A DNA stretch of 64,000 bases from Paenibacillus humicus NBRC 102415 (GCF_004000905.1 NZ_BIMD01000002.1:124001-188000), one strand, 5' to 3'; shown: positions 15,824-25,592, counted from the stretch's first letter. Translations and numbers: made by a program. The notes: generated by a model not told the origin, from the letters alone.

Positions 15824-16633
15824 ATGGACAGAAAAGAAATCATAAAGACGTTAGGCGATCATTTTGGAGTAAAGCCTAAGTATATGGGGGTTCCGAGCTT
15901 TATTTATCAGATTGAGACTGACACGGAGATTTACTCGATTGACAGAGCGGGCAAGATCACGAATTCGAATGGCATGGAGGTTGATCTCGACAGCGTATTA
16001 ACTGGACAGGTTGCTGCCATACAAGACGAACCACGCGAACCCAATGACCAAGTTGAACCAGTCATTCAAGTTGAATCAGGCGATCCGGTCGAGCTCACGG
16101 CAAGCTCAAACTCCCCACTTGAAGTAGCTGTACCGCTGGAAGGTCATACAGGGGTATCCCTAAGAAATTTGGTTAATTTGCTTTACAGCAAACAAGTACT
16201 TGTAAAAAGATCACTTGATATTGAATCGAATATTATCGAAGATGATTTTGCTAAAGCCATCAATGAAGCTAATGTCGATACACTGGAAAGTTTCAAGACA
16301 GTGATATCTGAAATCGGTGAACAATATTGCCCAGGCATAGCCTTCAACTTCGACAGCAGTATGGTCATCTTTAAGTTTTTCCAAGCTGAACGTAGTCCCG
16401 AAGAGATGCATGCCTATACGCACCTTGTCGGATTGCTGAACCAGACCGCGATGAAGCTAAAGTATACTTCACCCAAAGGCAAGGACACCGACAATGATAA
16501 GTTTACTTTCAGACTTTTCCTGATCCGGCTCGGTATGGTGGGAGATAAGTACAAAACGTCCCGAAAAATATTGTTGGCGAATCTAGATGGTCACTCTGCA
16601 TTCAGGGGTGGCAAAAAACCAGAGAGGGTTTAG
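15824..16633 (+). CDS. Conserved mobile-element protein ('virulence-related' type), unknown function
   Basis: 269 residues, start after TTGGAGGTTGTT. The N-terminal region (RKEIIKTLGDHFGVKPKYMGVPSF) resembles proteins of Firmicute conjugative and integrative elements often labelled virulence-related; shown in full these 24 residues begin RKEIIKTLGDHFGV. The middle (~60-105) is a low-complexity acidic linker rich in E, V, P. The C-terminal ~160 residues are a conserved-looking helical/beta domain with basic end. No signal peptide or membrane segment. It is single, with a self-complementary leader before it and a terminator after. Function not established to my knowledge. Confidence 0.65.
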   Translation: MDRKEIIKTLGDHFGVKPKYMGVPSFIYQIETDTEIYSIDRAGKITNSNGMEVDLDSVLTGQVAAIQDEPREPNDQVEPVIQVESGDPVELTASSNSPLEVAVPLEGHTGVSLRNLVNLLYSKQVLVKRSLDIESNIIEDDFAKAINEANVDTLESFKTVISEIGEQYCPGIAFNFDSSMVIFKFFQAERSPEEMHAYTHLVGLLNQTAMKLKYTSPKGKDTDNDKFTFRLFLIRLGMVGDKYKTSRKILLANLDGHSAFRGGKKPERV

Positions 16634-16860
16634 GTTGATACATTAGAGGCTTAATTGTAGCGAAGCTGAAAGCTAAGACATGACTTCAAGTATCAGGAAG
16701 GGATAAATGCTCCAACTGTCGAATTTTTATCAAGGAATTCGTCAGGTGGGGTATTATTATTTGATGGTTTTCTGTTGTACGAATTAAAAAAGAAAGTAAA
16801 AAATGAACCTTAAGTTGATGTGCTACATAGTTTAGGTTGCCCACTGTCTGATAGCAAATG

Positions 16861-16896
16861 AATCAACCCTGTCAAAGTCGAATGACAGGGTTGATT
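16861..16896. terminator. Bidirectional terminator
   Basis: AATCAACCCTGTC and its exact complement around a 10-base loop, with TTTT after. It serves the convergent genes at 15824 (+) and 16908 (-). The 227 bases from 16634 to 16860 contain no gene. Confidence 0.9.
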
Positions 16897-16907
16897 TTTG
16901 CGAAATA

Positions 16908-19073
16908 TTAACTGGCAGGCTTCCGTTTTCTTTTGACTTTATCTGCCTTTAGTTCTTCAACAACCTCAGCGATTGATAAATCATATTTCTTGATGGCAAA
17001 ATCGACCACCAACATCAATTCCTCGTAAGTCCACATTACGACTTTCTTTTTGTACCTTCCGGCAAGATCCTGCAACACGGCTACAAAACCCTGTTCAAGT
17101 TCCCCTGCTACCACAATTCCTAAACAATTGACAGTAGTGTCCTTACATTTATAAACAAACTGTTGAAGCATCTCATAAGCTTTTGTGTCTGTTGGTTTTA
17201 TCGGTTTCTTCTCATAACTCTTGGCTATCCCTACAAATACGGCATCGTCCATACCAAGCATCTGGATGGTAAAGCTGATATCACCGTATTCTTGTCCATG
17301 ATGCGGATGTAATTTATGATCAGTAAACGTTACAAAAGGTTTCATTATGCAGCGGACGCTTTTTTCATGCTGACAGGCTTGGCAGGCATCGACACTATGT
17401 TTAGAACATTTTTCTGTAAGTAAGCTCAACACTTCGGCAAGTTCTTCGCGGCGTTTAGGGGTAATTCTCCGATCCCAAACGGGCTTAAATTGTTGAAGTT
17501 CCCTTACTTTGAACATGACTTTCGAAGAAACTCTAGATGAATAGTGAACGACATTGTTTTGAAGATAGAAGGATTCTTCCTCATGTGAAAATCCTTCATC
17601 CGGGAAATACTTGTTTAGGATTTTTTCGGTAAGTTCGACTAAAGTTGATTTAGGATTAATTACGACTCCATCATACCAGGAGTCTATTCTGACCTTATGA
17701 TCCATTAAGCAGCGAACGTTATCCTGTTGAAGTTCGGTGTAACAGAATGAACATACGACCTTTGGAACCTGTCCTCTTTTTACGGAAACCGTTAACAAGT
17801 CGGTGTTTCCGCAGTTATTACAGGTGATATCTGCATAATGGTCGCAACTATCGCAGTAAGGATAGAAGTGGGTAATGGTATGCTTCTTCAGTGAACCTAC
17901 AATTTTATCAACATTTAAGTCGTGGAGCTTGAAGCTATCAATCTTTTTTACCTTACAGGTGACAACTGCCTTAATGACTTCCAAAATAACTTTTTTCTCG
18001 TCATTTGTAGTTGTGAAGGCAACAAGATCGGGATCTTCATCAAGTCCAAATGATTCGAACTTATCGTCGATTTCACCATTTTCCTGAATGGAGTTAATGT
18101 AATTCATGATCTGTCCGATTCGCCAAATCCCCCAACGTCTCATTTCAGAGGCTTTAAGCTGACGGGTAAGATAAATCTTGCCTTTGTCATTGTTGACCCC
18201 AAGAGTTGAGAAGAAGTCTCCGTCCTCGTCGATTGCTTCTTGATAAACTGAACTTGGCGAGTCGTACCCATCGAATTCAGTAAGTTGACCAACCTTATTA
18301 CCAAGATCACTGTCAGCCAAAGTAACTTTGCTTGGCTTACCTGATTCGGGGTCAGGATTGCTCAAAGTGGTTCTTTTCATTGACTCTTTGCTAAACACAC
18401 TGTCGACAATCTTTTTGGTGATGTTTACAGGTGAAACAAAGCAATCAAAGGCTCTTTCAAGAGTTTTGGATATTGTTCCAACCAGTGACTCAGTAGGTAT
18501 ACTAATGCTCACAAAGCGTTGATCAAAGTTGATCCATAAGAAGCCGAACTTCAATTCGTAAATAAAATCGGACTGTTCGGTTTCAGGATTGATGTAATTA
18601 TATCTTTCTTGATATTGTAATGAGATTTCTACCGTTTCGTGATTGACAACTGTTTGGTCAATAGCAAGTAGTCCAAATATGTTGTCATTGGGGTAAGTGA
18701 TTGGCTTGAGGAGCTCATTCATTTTGGACACACCAGTATTATTCTTGTGATCTGCAATGAATGAGGATGAACTAAGTTGAGGGTTATGCGGACGCAGCAT
18801 ATACAGCCGAAAATTGGGTCTGCGGCTGTATCGATTATCTTCAAAACAGGTTTCGATATCAGATTCAGTTATCTCTGGTGAGATAGCCACAATCTCCACT
18901 AGTTTTTGCTTGTCAAGTCGCTCCAAAGCCACTTTTAAATCTCGTTTAACTTCACGTTTGACAACTACACGATAACGGTTGATTAAATCCTGCTCGTCTA
19001 CCTTTGAATATAACAGGTGACGTATAACTCCGTTCTGGACATGAAGTAATTTATCTGCGTGTTTTTCCGACAT
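16908..19073 (-). CDS. Large zinc-cluster protein with possible C-terminal nuclease-like domain
   Basis: 721 residues. Three cysteine clusters are visible: CDSCDHYADITCNNC at ~412-426, CSFCYTEL with a following C at ~445-460, and CSKHSVDACQACQ at ~560-572, suggesting two or three zinc ribbons. The C-terminal ~130 residues have alternating strands and helices (VFVGIAKSYEKK, NCLGIVVAGEL, KVVMWTYEEL) reminiscent of Mrr-like or Archaeal-type nuclease folds, but a full catalytic triad is not obvious. No membrane segment. It is transcribed divergently from hsdR across a shared 257-bp control region. Inference: an accessory defence protein, possibly separate from the type I system. Family not recognised. 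Confidence 0.65.
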   Translation of the reverse strand: MSEKHADKLLHVQNGVIRHLLYSKVDEQDLINRYRVVVKREVKRDLKVALERLDKQKLVEIVAISPEITESDIETCFEDNRYSRRPNFRLYMLRPHNPQLSSSSFIADHKNNTGVSKMNELLKPITYPNDNIFGLLAIDQTVVNHETVEISLQYQERYNYINPETEQSDFIYELKFGFLWINFDQRFVSISIPTESLVGTISKTLERAFDCFVSPVNITKKIVDSVFSKESMKRTTLSNPDPESGKPSKVTLADSDLGNKVGQLTEFDGYDSPSSVYQEAIDEDGDFFSTLGVNNDKGKIYLTRQLKASEMRRWGIWRIGQIMNYINSIQENGEIDDKFESFGLDEDPDLVAFTTTNDEKKVILEVIKAVVTCKVKKIDSFKLHDLNVDKIVGSLKKHTITHFYPYCDSCDHYADITCNNCGNTDLLTVSVKRGQVPKVVCSFCYTELQQDNVRCLMDHKVRIDSWYDGVVINPKSTLVELTEKILNKYFPDEGFSHEEESFYLQNNVVHYSSRVSSKVMFKVRELQQFKPVWDRRITPKRREELAEVLSLLTEKCSKHSVDACQACQHEKSVRCIMKPFVTFTDHKLHPHHGQEYGDISFTIQMLGMDDAVFVGIAKSYEKKPIKPTDTKAYEMLQQFVYKCKDTTVNCLGIVVAGELEQGFVAVLQDLAGRYKKKVVMWTYEELMLVVDFAIKKYDLSIAEVVEELKADKVKRKRKPAS

Positions 19074-19330
19074 AATAACCCCCCTCTAAGGAACATTGAA
19101 TATTAAGACTATTGTATCACATTTCCAGAATTGTGATGAAGAATGTCGCAAAAGGAAGAATTAGACCCGGTTTATTGATTTCGACTAGTTTAGGGCTGTA
19201 AGTCAGACAGAGGATTTTTAAAGAAATCTCCGGGATTTGGGGCTCTAGAAGGATATCGGCTGGGAAATGTAGAATATTGTAAGACTCCTGTGTATGAGTG
19301 GGGTAAAGAACACCTGAGGAGGTTTTACAT
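19074..19330. promoter_or_regulatory. Divergent control region with ATCACA-N10-TGTGAT repeat
   Basis: 257 bases between the divergent genes at 16908 (-) and hsdR (+). An inverted repeat ATCACA/TGTGAT with a 10-base gap at 19116-19137 could be an operator shared by both directions; it resembles CRP/FNR-class half sites in layout. No gene is present. The XRE regulators at 26-27 kb are candidate partners. Confidence 0.4.
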
Positions 19331-22084
19331 TTGTCTTATCAGTCGGAAGCCCAGCTTGAGAAAAATCTGATCGAGCAACTTGTTCGTCAGGGCTACGAGC
19401 GAGTAACAATAAATGATTATGATTCGCTTTTAGGAAACTTTAAACAGCAACTGAATAAATTCAATGAGAAGAAATTAAATGGTCAGCCACTGACGGATTC
19501 GGAGTTCAGCCGATTCCTAACTCAGATTGATGGGAAAAGCATTTTTGACTCCGCAAAGATTCTTAGGGATAAACAGGTGTTCCAGCGTGATGATGGAACA
19601 GAGGTCTATCTTGAGCTGATGAATACCCGTGATTGGTGTAAAAATATTTTTCAGGTCACCAATCAGACAACAGTCGAAGGGACGTATAAAAACCGTTATG
19701 ATGTAACAATCTTCATTAACGGCTTACCTGTAGTACAGATCGAGTTAAAGCGCCGCGGCTTAGATTTTAAAGAGGCATTTAATCAGATCCAACGGTATCG
19801 AAAACACTCCTTCAGGGGGTTATATCGCTATCTGCAGATGTTTGTTGTCAGCAATGGGGTTGATACGAAATATTTTGCAAACTCTGATGGTGACATCTTG
19901 TTTTCGCACACCTTCTTCTGGTCGGATGCAGAAAATAATCGTATCACCAATCTAAGCGATTTCACGTCCAACTTTCTAGAAAAGTGCCACATGGCTAAGA
20001 TGATAGCCCGGTACATGGTATTGAATGAGACCGAGAAGCTATTAATGGTCATGCGACCATATCAGGTCTATGCAGTTGAAGCACTTATTAAGCGTGCCTT
20101 GGAAACCAAGAACAACGGTTATATCTGGCATACAACTGGTAGCGGAAAGACATTAACTTCATTTAAGTCGAGTCAAATCCTTGCGAACGAACCACATATA
20201 AAGAAGGTCTTCTTCCTTGTTGACCGTAAGGATTTGGATAGTCAGACTTTAGCGGAATTTAACAAGTTTGAACCAGATTCGGTGGACATGACAGATGATA
20301 CAGAAAAACTGGTAGCGCAAATTTCGGACTTAACGAAGCCGTTGATCGTTACTACAATTCAAAAGATGGCGAACGCTATAAAAAATCCTCGATATGAGCA
20401 GATCATGAAGCCGTATCAACAGGAGCGGGTTGTCTTCATTATTGATGAGTGTCATCGCAGTCAATTTGGTAAGATGAAAAGACTCGTTGACAATCATTTT
20501 AAAGAGGCACAGTATTTTGGTTTCACGGGAACACCTTTGTTCGAGGAAAACAAAAGCCAAGACGGTCGGGTAACCGCCGATATTTTTGAGAAATGTCTAC
20601 ATACGTATCTGATTAAAGATGCGATCCATGATGGCAATGTCTTGGGGTTTTCGGTGGATTACATCCAAACGGTTGATGTTTCGATTAACGAAAAGGATCA
20701 GACCCGCGTAAAAGGAATTCTGACTGATGAAGTCTGGATGCATGATGATCGTATTCGCTTGATCGCTGAGAACATTATAACCCATCATGATCGGAAGTCG
20801 CGCAGTAAGGGGTATACAGGACTATTCACTGTGGACAGCATCCCGATGCTGATTAAGTACTACGACACCTTCAAGTCCATGTCACATAACTTGAAGATTG
20901 CTGGTATTTTCACCTATGGTCAGAATGAGGACAGTGAGAGCGATGGACAAGACGAGCATTCTCGGGACAGCCTTGAACGAATCATTAAGGACTATAATGC
21001 TATGTATGGTACCAATTTCTCAACAGATAAGTACCAGGGGTATTTTGCCGATGTTTCTCGTAAAGTCAAGACTGCCCAGATCGATATACTGTTAGTGGTG
21101 AACATCTTTTTGACAGGATTCGATAGCAAGACCTTGAATATCCTCTACATGGACCGCTTCCTGAAATATCATAATTTGATTCAAGCCTTCTCCCGTACCA
21201 ATCGGACAGAGAAAGCGACCAAACCTTATGGGAATATTGTATGCTTCCGCAATCTAAAGGAAGATACGGACGAGGCAATTAAGTTATTCTCGAAAACGGA
21301 CAGTGTCGATGATGTCCTGATGAAGAGTTATGAAGAGTACCTTCAAATGTTTAGGGCAGCTCTGGTGAAAGTAAAAGCTCTTGCCCCTACGCCAGCGGAA
21401 GTGGATGCCTTGGAGCGAGAGGAAGAAAAACAGGAGTTTGTGATTAGCTTCCGAGAGCTAACCAAGTATCTGACTCGACTCCAAACTTTTACCGAGTTTG
21501 AATTCGATCCGGCTCGATTGGGTATCTCTGAACAGGAGTACCAAGATTACAAGAGTAAATATCTCCGTATTTATGATGAAGTTAAGCGCGGCGGGGGTAA
21601 AGAATCGATCTTGGCGAACGTTGATTTCCTAATCGAGCTGATGCATACTGATCGGATTAATGTTAGTTACATTATGAATCTGATCCGAAACATTGATTTC
21701 GATAATCAGGATGCGCGAGACAAGTCGATTAAAGACATTGAAGATGAAATTGATCGTGCCGATAACGAGCAGCTCCGACTCAAAGCGAATTTGTTAAAGG
21801 AATTCTTGCGTAAAGTAGTACCGACGTTAACCAATGCAGATTCGGTAGATGATAACTACAATGCCTTCGAACAAGAAGAACGTATGAAGGAAATTGAAGC
21901 ATTTGCCGGTGAAGTGGGATTATCGCCTGAATTGATTCAAAGTTTTGTGCAGGAATATGAGTATGGTGGACTTGTTAATCAACAAGAGATAAGTGATGCG
22001 GTCAAGTTGCCATTCCTTCAAAAACGAGCGATGATTCAACGGATTATAGAGTTCATCACAGAGCACACCAAACGTTTTTCGTAG
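19331..22084 (+). CDS. hsdR: Type I restriction enzyme R subunit
   Basis: 917 residues; TTG start behind GAGGAGG. Cuts DNA after ATP-driven translocation in complex with HsdM and HsdS. N-terminal nuclease domain: D124 in NRYDVTIF and E138-L-K140 in VVQIELKRRG. Superfamily 2 helicase: Walker A HTTGSGKTLTSF at ~265-275, motif II DECHRSQFG (~375) and GFTGTPLF (~397), with later helicase motifs around AFSRTNRT (~620). C-terminal helical region contacts the methylase core. All motifs look intact, so it should be active. First gene of the order R-S'-M-S. A structured intergenic region with alternative hairpins follows. Confidence 0.95.
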   Translation: MSYQSEAQLEKNLIEQLVRQGYERVTINDYDSLLGNFKQQLNKFNEKKLNGQPLTDSEFSRFLTQIDGKSIFDSAKILRDKQVFQRDDGTEVYLELMNTRDWCKNIFQVTNQTTVEGTYKNRYDVTIFINGLPVVQIELKRRGLDFKEAFNQIQRYRKHSFRGLYRYLQMFVVSNGVDTKYFANSDGDILFSHTFFWSDAENNRITNLSDFTSNFLEKCHMAKMIARYMVLNETEKLLMVMRPYQVYAVEALIKRALETKNNGYIWHTTGSGKTLTSFKSSQILANEPHIKKVFFLVDRKDLDSQTLAEFNKFEPDSVDMTDDTEKLVAQISDLTKPLIVTTIQKMANAIKNPRYEQIMKPYQQERVVFIIDECHRSQFGKMKRLVDNHFKEAQYFGFTGTPLFEENKSQDGRVTADIFEKCLHTYLIKDAIHDGNVLGFSVDYIQTVDVSINEKDQTRVKGILTDEVWMHDDRIRLIAENIITHHDRKSRSKGYTGLFTVDSIPMLIKYYDTFKSMSHNLKIAGIFTYGQNEDSESDGQDEHSRDSLERIIKDYNAMYGTNFSTDKYQGYFADVSRKVKTAQIDILLVVNIFLTGFDSKTLNILYMDRFLKYHNLIQAFSRTNRTEKATKPYGNIVCFRNLKEDTDEAIKLFSKTDSVDDVLMKSYEEYLQMFRAALVKVKALAPTPAEVDALEREEEKQEFVISFRELTKYLTRLQTFTEFEFDPARLGISEQEYQDYKSKYLRIYDEVKRGGGKESILANVDFLIELMHTDRINVSYIMNLIRNIDFDNQDARDKSIKDIEDEIDRADNEQLRLKANLLKEFLRKVVPTLTNADSVDDNYNAFEQEERMKEIEAFAGEVGLSPELIQSFVQEYEYGGLVNQQEISDAVKLPFLQKRAMIQRIIEFITEHTKRFS

Positions 22085-22085
22085 T

Positions 22086-22178
22086 GCTATTTATAGAAAT
22101 AGCAGAAAAGCACTTGCCTTTTCTGCTATTTTTTATTATCATGAAATTGTTGGTTTTAATGCTATTTTTATAAATAGC
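22086..22178 (+). promoter_or_regulatory. Alternative-hairpin terminator region between hsdR and hsdS'
   Basis: GCTATTT-ATAG-AAATAGC (22086-22103) shares its right arm with a 14-bp terminator stem AAATAGCAGAAAAG/CTTTTCTGCTATTT (22097-22131) followed by a T-rich run; both cannot form together. A third copy, GCTATTT-TTAT-AAATAGC (22161-22178), lies just before the hsdS' binding site. This looks like an attenuator or polarity control within the R-M operon. Confidence 0.6.
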
Positions 22179-22194
22179 AAAGGGGAGGGCTGGT

Positions 22195-22791
22195 TTGAAT
22201 CTAGAAAAATGTGCATCGGTGGTGCAAGGGGCGTTTCTTTCTCGTATCCAGACGTCACCTTCATTGGAGGCAGTTAAGCTTCCGGTCTACACAATGAAAG
22301 AAATGAATGAGTGGTTAAGTCCTGATCCCACATCATCGGTAGAAAATCAGCAAGATGTTCATGTAGATCATGATCGTTTGGGGTCTTTACCACTCGCTAA
22401 AGAAGGGTTAGTCTTAATTAGTTTGATTGGACAACGAGCAGTAGCTTTGAAGCAGGAACATGTCGGAAAGTTGATTCCTTCTAACTTTGCCATAATTGAG
22501 CCTACAAGTGAATTACATCCTGACTATCTGGAGTGGTTTATAAACGATCATCCAGACTGTCGAAAACAATTGAAGATCGCTACGCAAGGTTCCAGTATAG
22601 CAGCTTTGTCGATTCAAATGCTTAGGACTTTGGAAATTATTTTGCCATCTATGGACGATCAAGTGAAGATTGGTAGCGTCCACAGATTATTACATCGAAA
22701 AAATCGTCTACTTCAGGAGAGAATCGTATGGGAACAGCAATATATCAAACAGCAATTGATAGGTTATCTAAAGGAGGAGATAAACAGATGA
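22195..22791 (+). CDS. Half-size type I specificity (S)-like subunit
   Basis: 198 residues, TTG start after AGGGGAGGG. It contains one target-recognition-like domain and one conserved helical region ending in RIVWEQQYIKQQLIGYL, the signature of HsdS C-terminal coiled-coils; full HsdS has two of each. Its stop overlaps the hsdM start (ATGA), indicating coupled translation with the methylase. Known: half S proteins can pair to make symmetric specificity complexes. Inference: it either provides an alternative DNA specificity or regulates assembly with the full HsdS at 24345. Placement before hsdM is unusual. Confidence 0.75.
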   Translation: MNLEKCASVVQGAFLSRIQTSPSLEAVKLPVYTMKEMNEWLSPDPTSSVENQQDVHVDHDRLGSLPLAKEGLVLISLIGQRAVALKQEHVGKLIPSNFAIIEPTSELHPDYLEWFINDHPDCRKQLKIATQGSSIAALSIQMLRTLEIILPSMDDQVKIGSVHRLLHRKNRLLQERIVWEQQYIKQQLIGYLKEEINR

Positions 22792-24341
22792 CAACGACTG
22801 AGTTACAACGTCATCAACAAGCTGAGTTACATAAGAAGCTTTGGGATATGGCGAATGATCTTCGGGGACAACTTGAAGCATACGAATTCAAAAACTATAT
22901 TCTTGGTCTGATCTTTTACCGTTACTTGTCGGACAAAACGGAAGATCGGGTTAATAGCCTACTTCAGGAAGACAATATTTCTTACAGAGATGCTTGGATG
23001 GATCAAGCATATCGAGATGCCTTAAAAGATCAGCTTATTCAGGAAATTGGCTACGTTATCGAACCAGATTACCTGTTTTCAAGCATGATTGAAGAAATTG
23101 GTAGGGGTGAGCAAGGGAAGTTCGATATTGAAATGCTGCAAGCAGCAATCAACAAAGTAACCGAATCTACACTCGGAGCGACGAGTCAAGATGACTTCCA
23201 ACACCTTTTCGATGACATGGACTTGGCTTCCTCGAAATTGGGTCGTGATGTAAAGTCTCGTTCCAAGCTGATCGCTAAGGTCATGGTCAATATCAATGAT
23301 ATTCCTTTCTTACATGATGATGTGGACATTGACGTTCTGGGCGATGCTTATGAGTATTTGATCGGACAGTTTGCTGCCAATGCGGGGAAAAAAGCTGGTG
23401 AGTTCTATACTCCACCACAAGTTTCCAAAATCATTGCTAAGATAGTTACACTGGGTAAGAATGACTTAAGAAATGTCTATGACCCGACTTGCGGTTCAGG
23501 ATCGTTGCTCTTGAGGGTTGCCAAGGAAGCGAGAGTCAGAAAGTTTTACGGTCAAGAGAAAACCTCAACTACTTATAACTTGGCTCGTATGAACATGCTC
23601 CTGCATGATGTGTCCTATCATAACTTCGATATTCAAAATGCCGATAGTTTGGATGAGCCGCGGCATCTTGATATGCGATTTGAAGCCGTAGTAGCAAATC
23701 CTCCATACTCAGCAAAATGGAGTTCTGATGAAAAGTTCCTGCAAGATGAGCGATTTAGTGCCTACGGTAAACTAGCTCCCGCATCCAAAGCCGATTTCGC
23801 TTTTGTTCAACATATGATTCATCATCTTGATGATAACGGAACAATGGCAGTTGTCCTTCCTCATGGGGTATTGTTCCGTGGCGCGGCAGAAGGGGCTATA
23901 CGTAAGTACATGATTGAGGAAAAGAACTACTTGGATGCGGTGATCGGCTTACCACCCAATGTTTTCTTTGGAACATCGATCCCGACTTGTATATTGGTAT
24001 TCAAGAAATGTCGAGAAGCGAATGACAACATTCTTTTTATTGATGCTTCCAACGACTTCGAGAAAGGGAAGAACCAAAATCGTCTTCGTGATGAAGATGT
24101 TGAGAGGATTGTTGAAACATATAAGGTTCGTCAGTCCATCGAGAAATATTCGTATGCCGCTAGTATTGATGAAGTCAGAGCGAATGACTATAACATAAAT
24201 ATCCCTCGTTATGTAGACACCTTCGAGGAAGAAGAGCCTGTAGACATTGAAGCAGTGCGTGTAAGGTTGAAAGAGATTGATGATGAGATAGCTGAAATAG
24301 ATACCGAATTAACGAGGTATCTCGAGGAGTTGGGGGTGTAA
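22788..24341 (+). CDS. hsdM: Type I DNA methyltransferase M subunit (N6-adenine)
   Basis: 517 residues from the ATG overlapping the previous stop, behind AAGGAGGAGA. N-terminal helical HsdM domain (ELHKKLWDMANDLRGQLE onwards). SAM-binding motif DPTCGSGSLLLR at ~232 and catalytic NPPY at ~304, the adenine-methylation motif. C-terminal coiled-coil contacts HsdS. Transfers a methyl group from SAM to adenine in the bipartite site chosen by HsdS, protecting element and host DNA. All key residues are present. Followed at four bases by hsdS. Confidence 0.95.
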   Translation: MTTTELQRHQQAELHKKLWDMANDLRGQLEAYEFKNYILGLIFYRYLSDKTEDRVNSLLQEDNISYRDAWMDQAYRDALKDQLIQEIGYVIEPDYLFSSMIEEIGRGEQGKFDIEMLQAAINKVTESTLGATSQDDFQHLFDDMDLASSKLGRDVKSRSKLIAKVMVNINDIPFLHDDVDIDVLGDAYEYLIGQFAANAGKKAGEFYTPPQVSKIIAKIVTLGKNDLRNVYDPTCGSGSLLLRVAKEARVRKFYGQEKTSTTYNLARMNMLLHDVSYHNFDIQNADSLDEPRHLDMRFEAVVANPPYSAKWSSDEKFLQDERFSAYGKLAPASKADFAFVQHMIHHLDDNGTMAVVLPHGVLFRGAAEGAIRKYMIEEKNYLDAVIGLPPNVFFGTSIPTCILVFKKCREANDNILFIDASNDFEKGKNQNRLRDEDVERIVETYKVRQSIEKYSYAASIDEVRANDYNINIPRYVDTFEEEEPVDIEAVRVRLKEIDDEIAEIDTELTRYLEELGV

Positions 24342-24344
24342 GGG

Positions 24345-25592
24345 ATGGATAACAATATACAGCAGGCTACGCCAAACTTGCGTTTTGCTGGATTTAAAGA
24401 ACCTTGGAAAAGCACGACATTAGGTCATCACATAAAAGAGTACAAGCAACTAAAGAACGGAGGTGGCAGTGTTCCTATTGCTACATCATCAAGGAGAGGA
24501 CTCTTCTTGCAAGGTGAATACTATAGTGGAGATCGGTCTTATGTAAGTGAGGACATACAGTTTAAGATTGTTCCTAGAGGTTATATGACATATCGCCATA
24601 TGAGTGACGACTCTATATTTCATTTTAACATTAATAATATTGCTGATGAGGTTCTTGTCAGTCCTGAATACCCTGTTTTTACAACAAACGATACTTTGAG
24701 TACAGTGTTTATCCATAAATATCTTAATTCTTCCAAACGATTTAGGAAGTTTTGTGAGATGCAGAAATTAGGAGGAACAAGAACAAGGCTTTACTTCAAT
24801 AAATTGGTTCAATTTAGTTTATGCTTACCTTCAATGGAAGAGCAACAAAAAATTGCTTCCTTTTTCTCTCTCCTTGATCAAAAGATCGAGAAACAGCAGG
24901 AGAAGATCGAACAATTGGAGTTGTTCAAGAAAGGCATGCTCCAGAAGATTTTCTTACAGGAGATTCGGTTCAGAAATGAGAATGGGCAGGAATTTCCCGA
25001 TTGGGATTCATCGGTCTTAGAGGAAATAGGTTCGTTTATTAGAAACTACAGCTTTTCACGCAGTGTTGAGGGAGAAGGGGAATATCAACATATTCATTAC
25101 GGTGATATTCATTCTAAATTATCGGGAGTGATTACGTTACAGACGGGGCTTCCGTCATTAAGTATTGATACAGAAACAACAACATACACACTTCTTAAAG
25201 ACGGAGACGTAGTATTTGCTGATGCATCTGAAGATACTTCTGATCTTGGTAAAAGCGTTGTTCTTCTCGAGGGTGGCAATAGAAAAATAATTGGCGGGTT
25301 ACATACCCATTGTTTTAGACCAGATAGCCGGTTAGACTCGTTGTTTTTGCACTACTTTACACAGACTACTGAATTCAGGAAGTTTATTAATGTAAATGCA
25401 AATGGGGTATCAGTTTTTGGACTGTCAAAGCCAGCATTATCAAGTCTAGAAGTTCCACTTCCTGATATTAAAGAGCAAAGAAAGATATCGAGTTTTCTCT
25501 ACAAGTTATCTCAGAAGATTGAATTGCTTAAAAAGAAAAAGTCCGAGTTAGAAGCTATGAAAAAGGGTTTTATGAATCAGATATTCGTATAG
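24345..25592 (+). CDS. hsdS: Type I specificity subunit S
   Basis: 415 residues with the classical two-half layout: TRD1 (~residues 15-165), conserved helix 1 (EEQQKIASFFSLLDQKIEKQ, ~165-205), TRD2 (~215-345) and conserved helix 2 (KEQRKISSFLYKLSQKIELL, ~350-400). The two helices resemble one another, as expected for internal duplication. It fixes the DNA sequence recognised by the R2M2S complex. It lies three bases after hsdM, in the same operon, and is closed by a terminator. Confidence 0.93.
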   Translation: MDNNIQQATPNLRFAGFKEPWKSTTLGHHIKEYKQLKNGGGSVPIATSSRRGLFLQGEYYSGDRSYVSEDIQFKIVPRGYMTYRHMSDDSIFHFNINNIADEVLVSPEYPVFTTNDTLSTVFIHKYLNSSKRFRKFCEMQKLGGTRTRLYFNKLVQFSLCLPSMEEQQKIASFFSLLDQKIEKQQEKIEQLELFKKGMLQKIFLQEIRFRNENGQEFPDWDSSVLEEIGSFIRNYSFSRSVEGEGEYQHIHYGDIHSKLSGVITLQTGLPSLSIDTETTTYTLLKDGDVVFADASEDTSDLGKSVVLLEGGNRKIIGGLHTHCFRPDSRLDSLFLHYFTQTTEFRKFINVNANGVSVFGLSKPALSSLEVPLPDIKEQRKISSFLYKLSQKIELLKKKKSELEAMKKGFMNQIFV

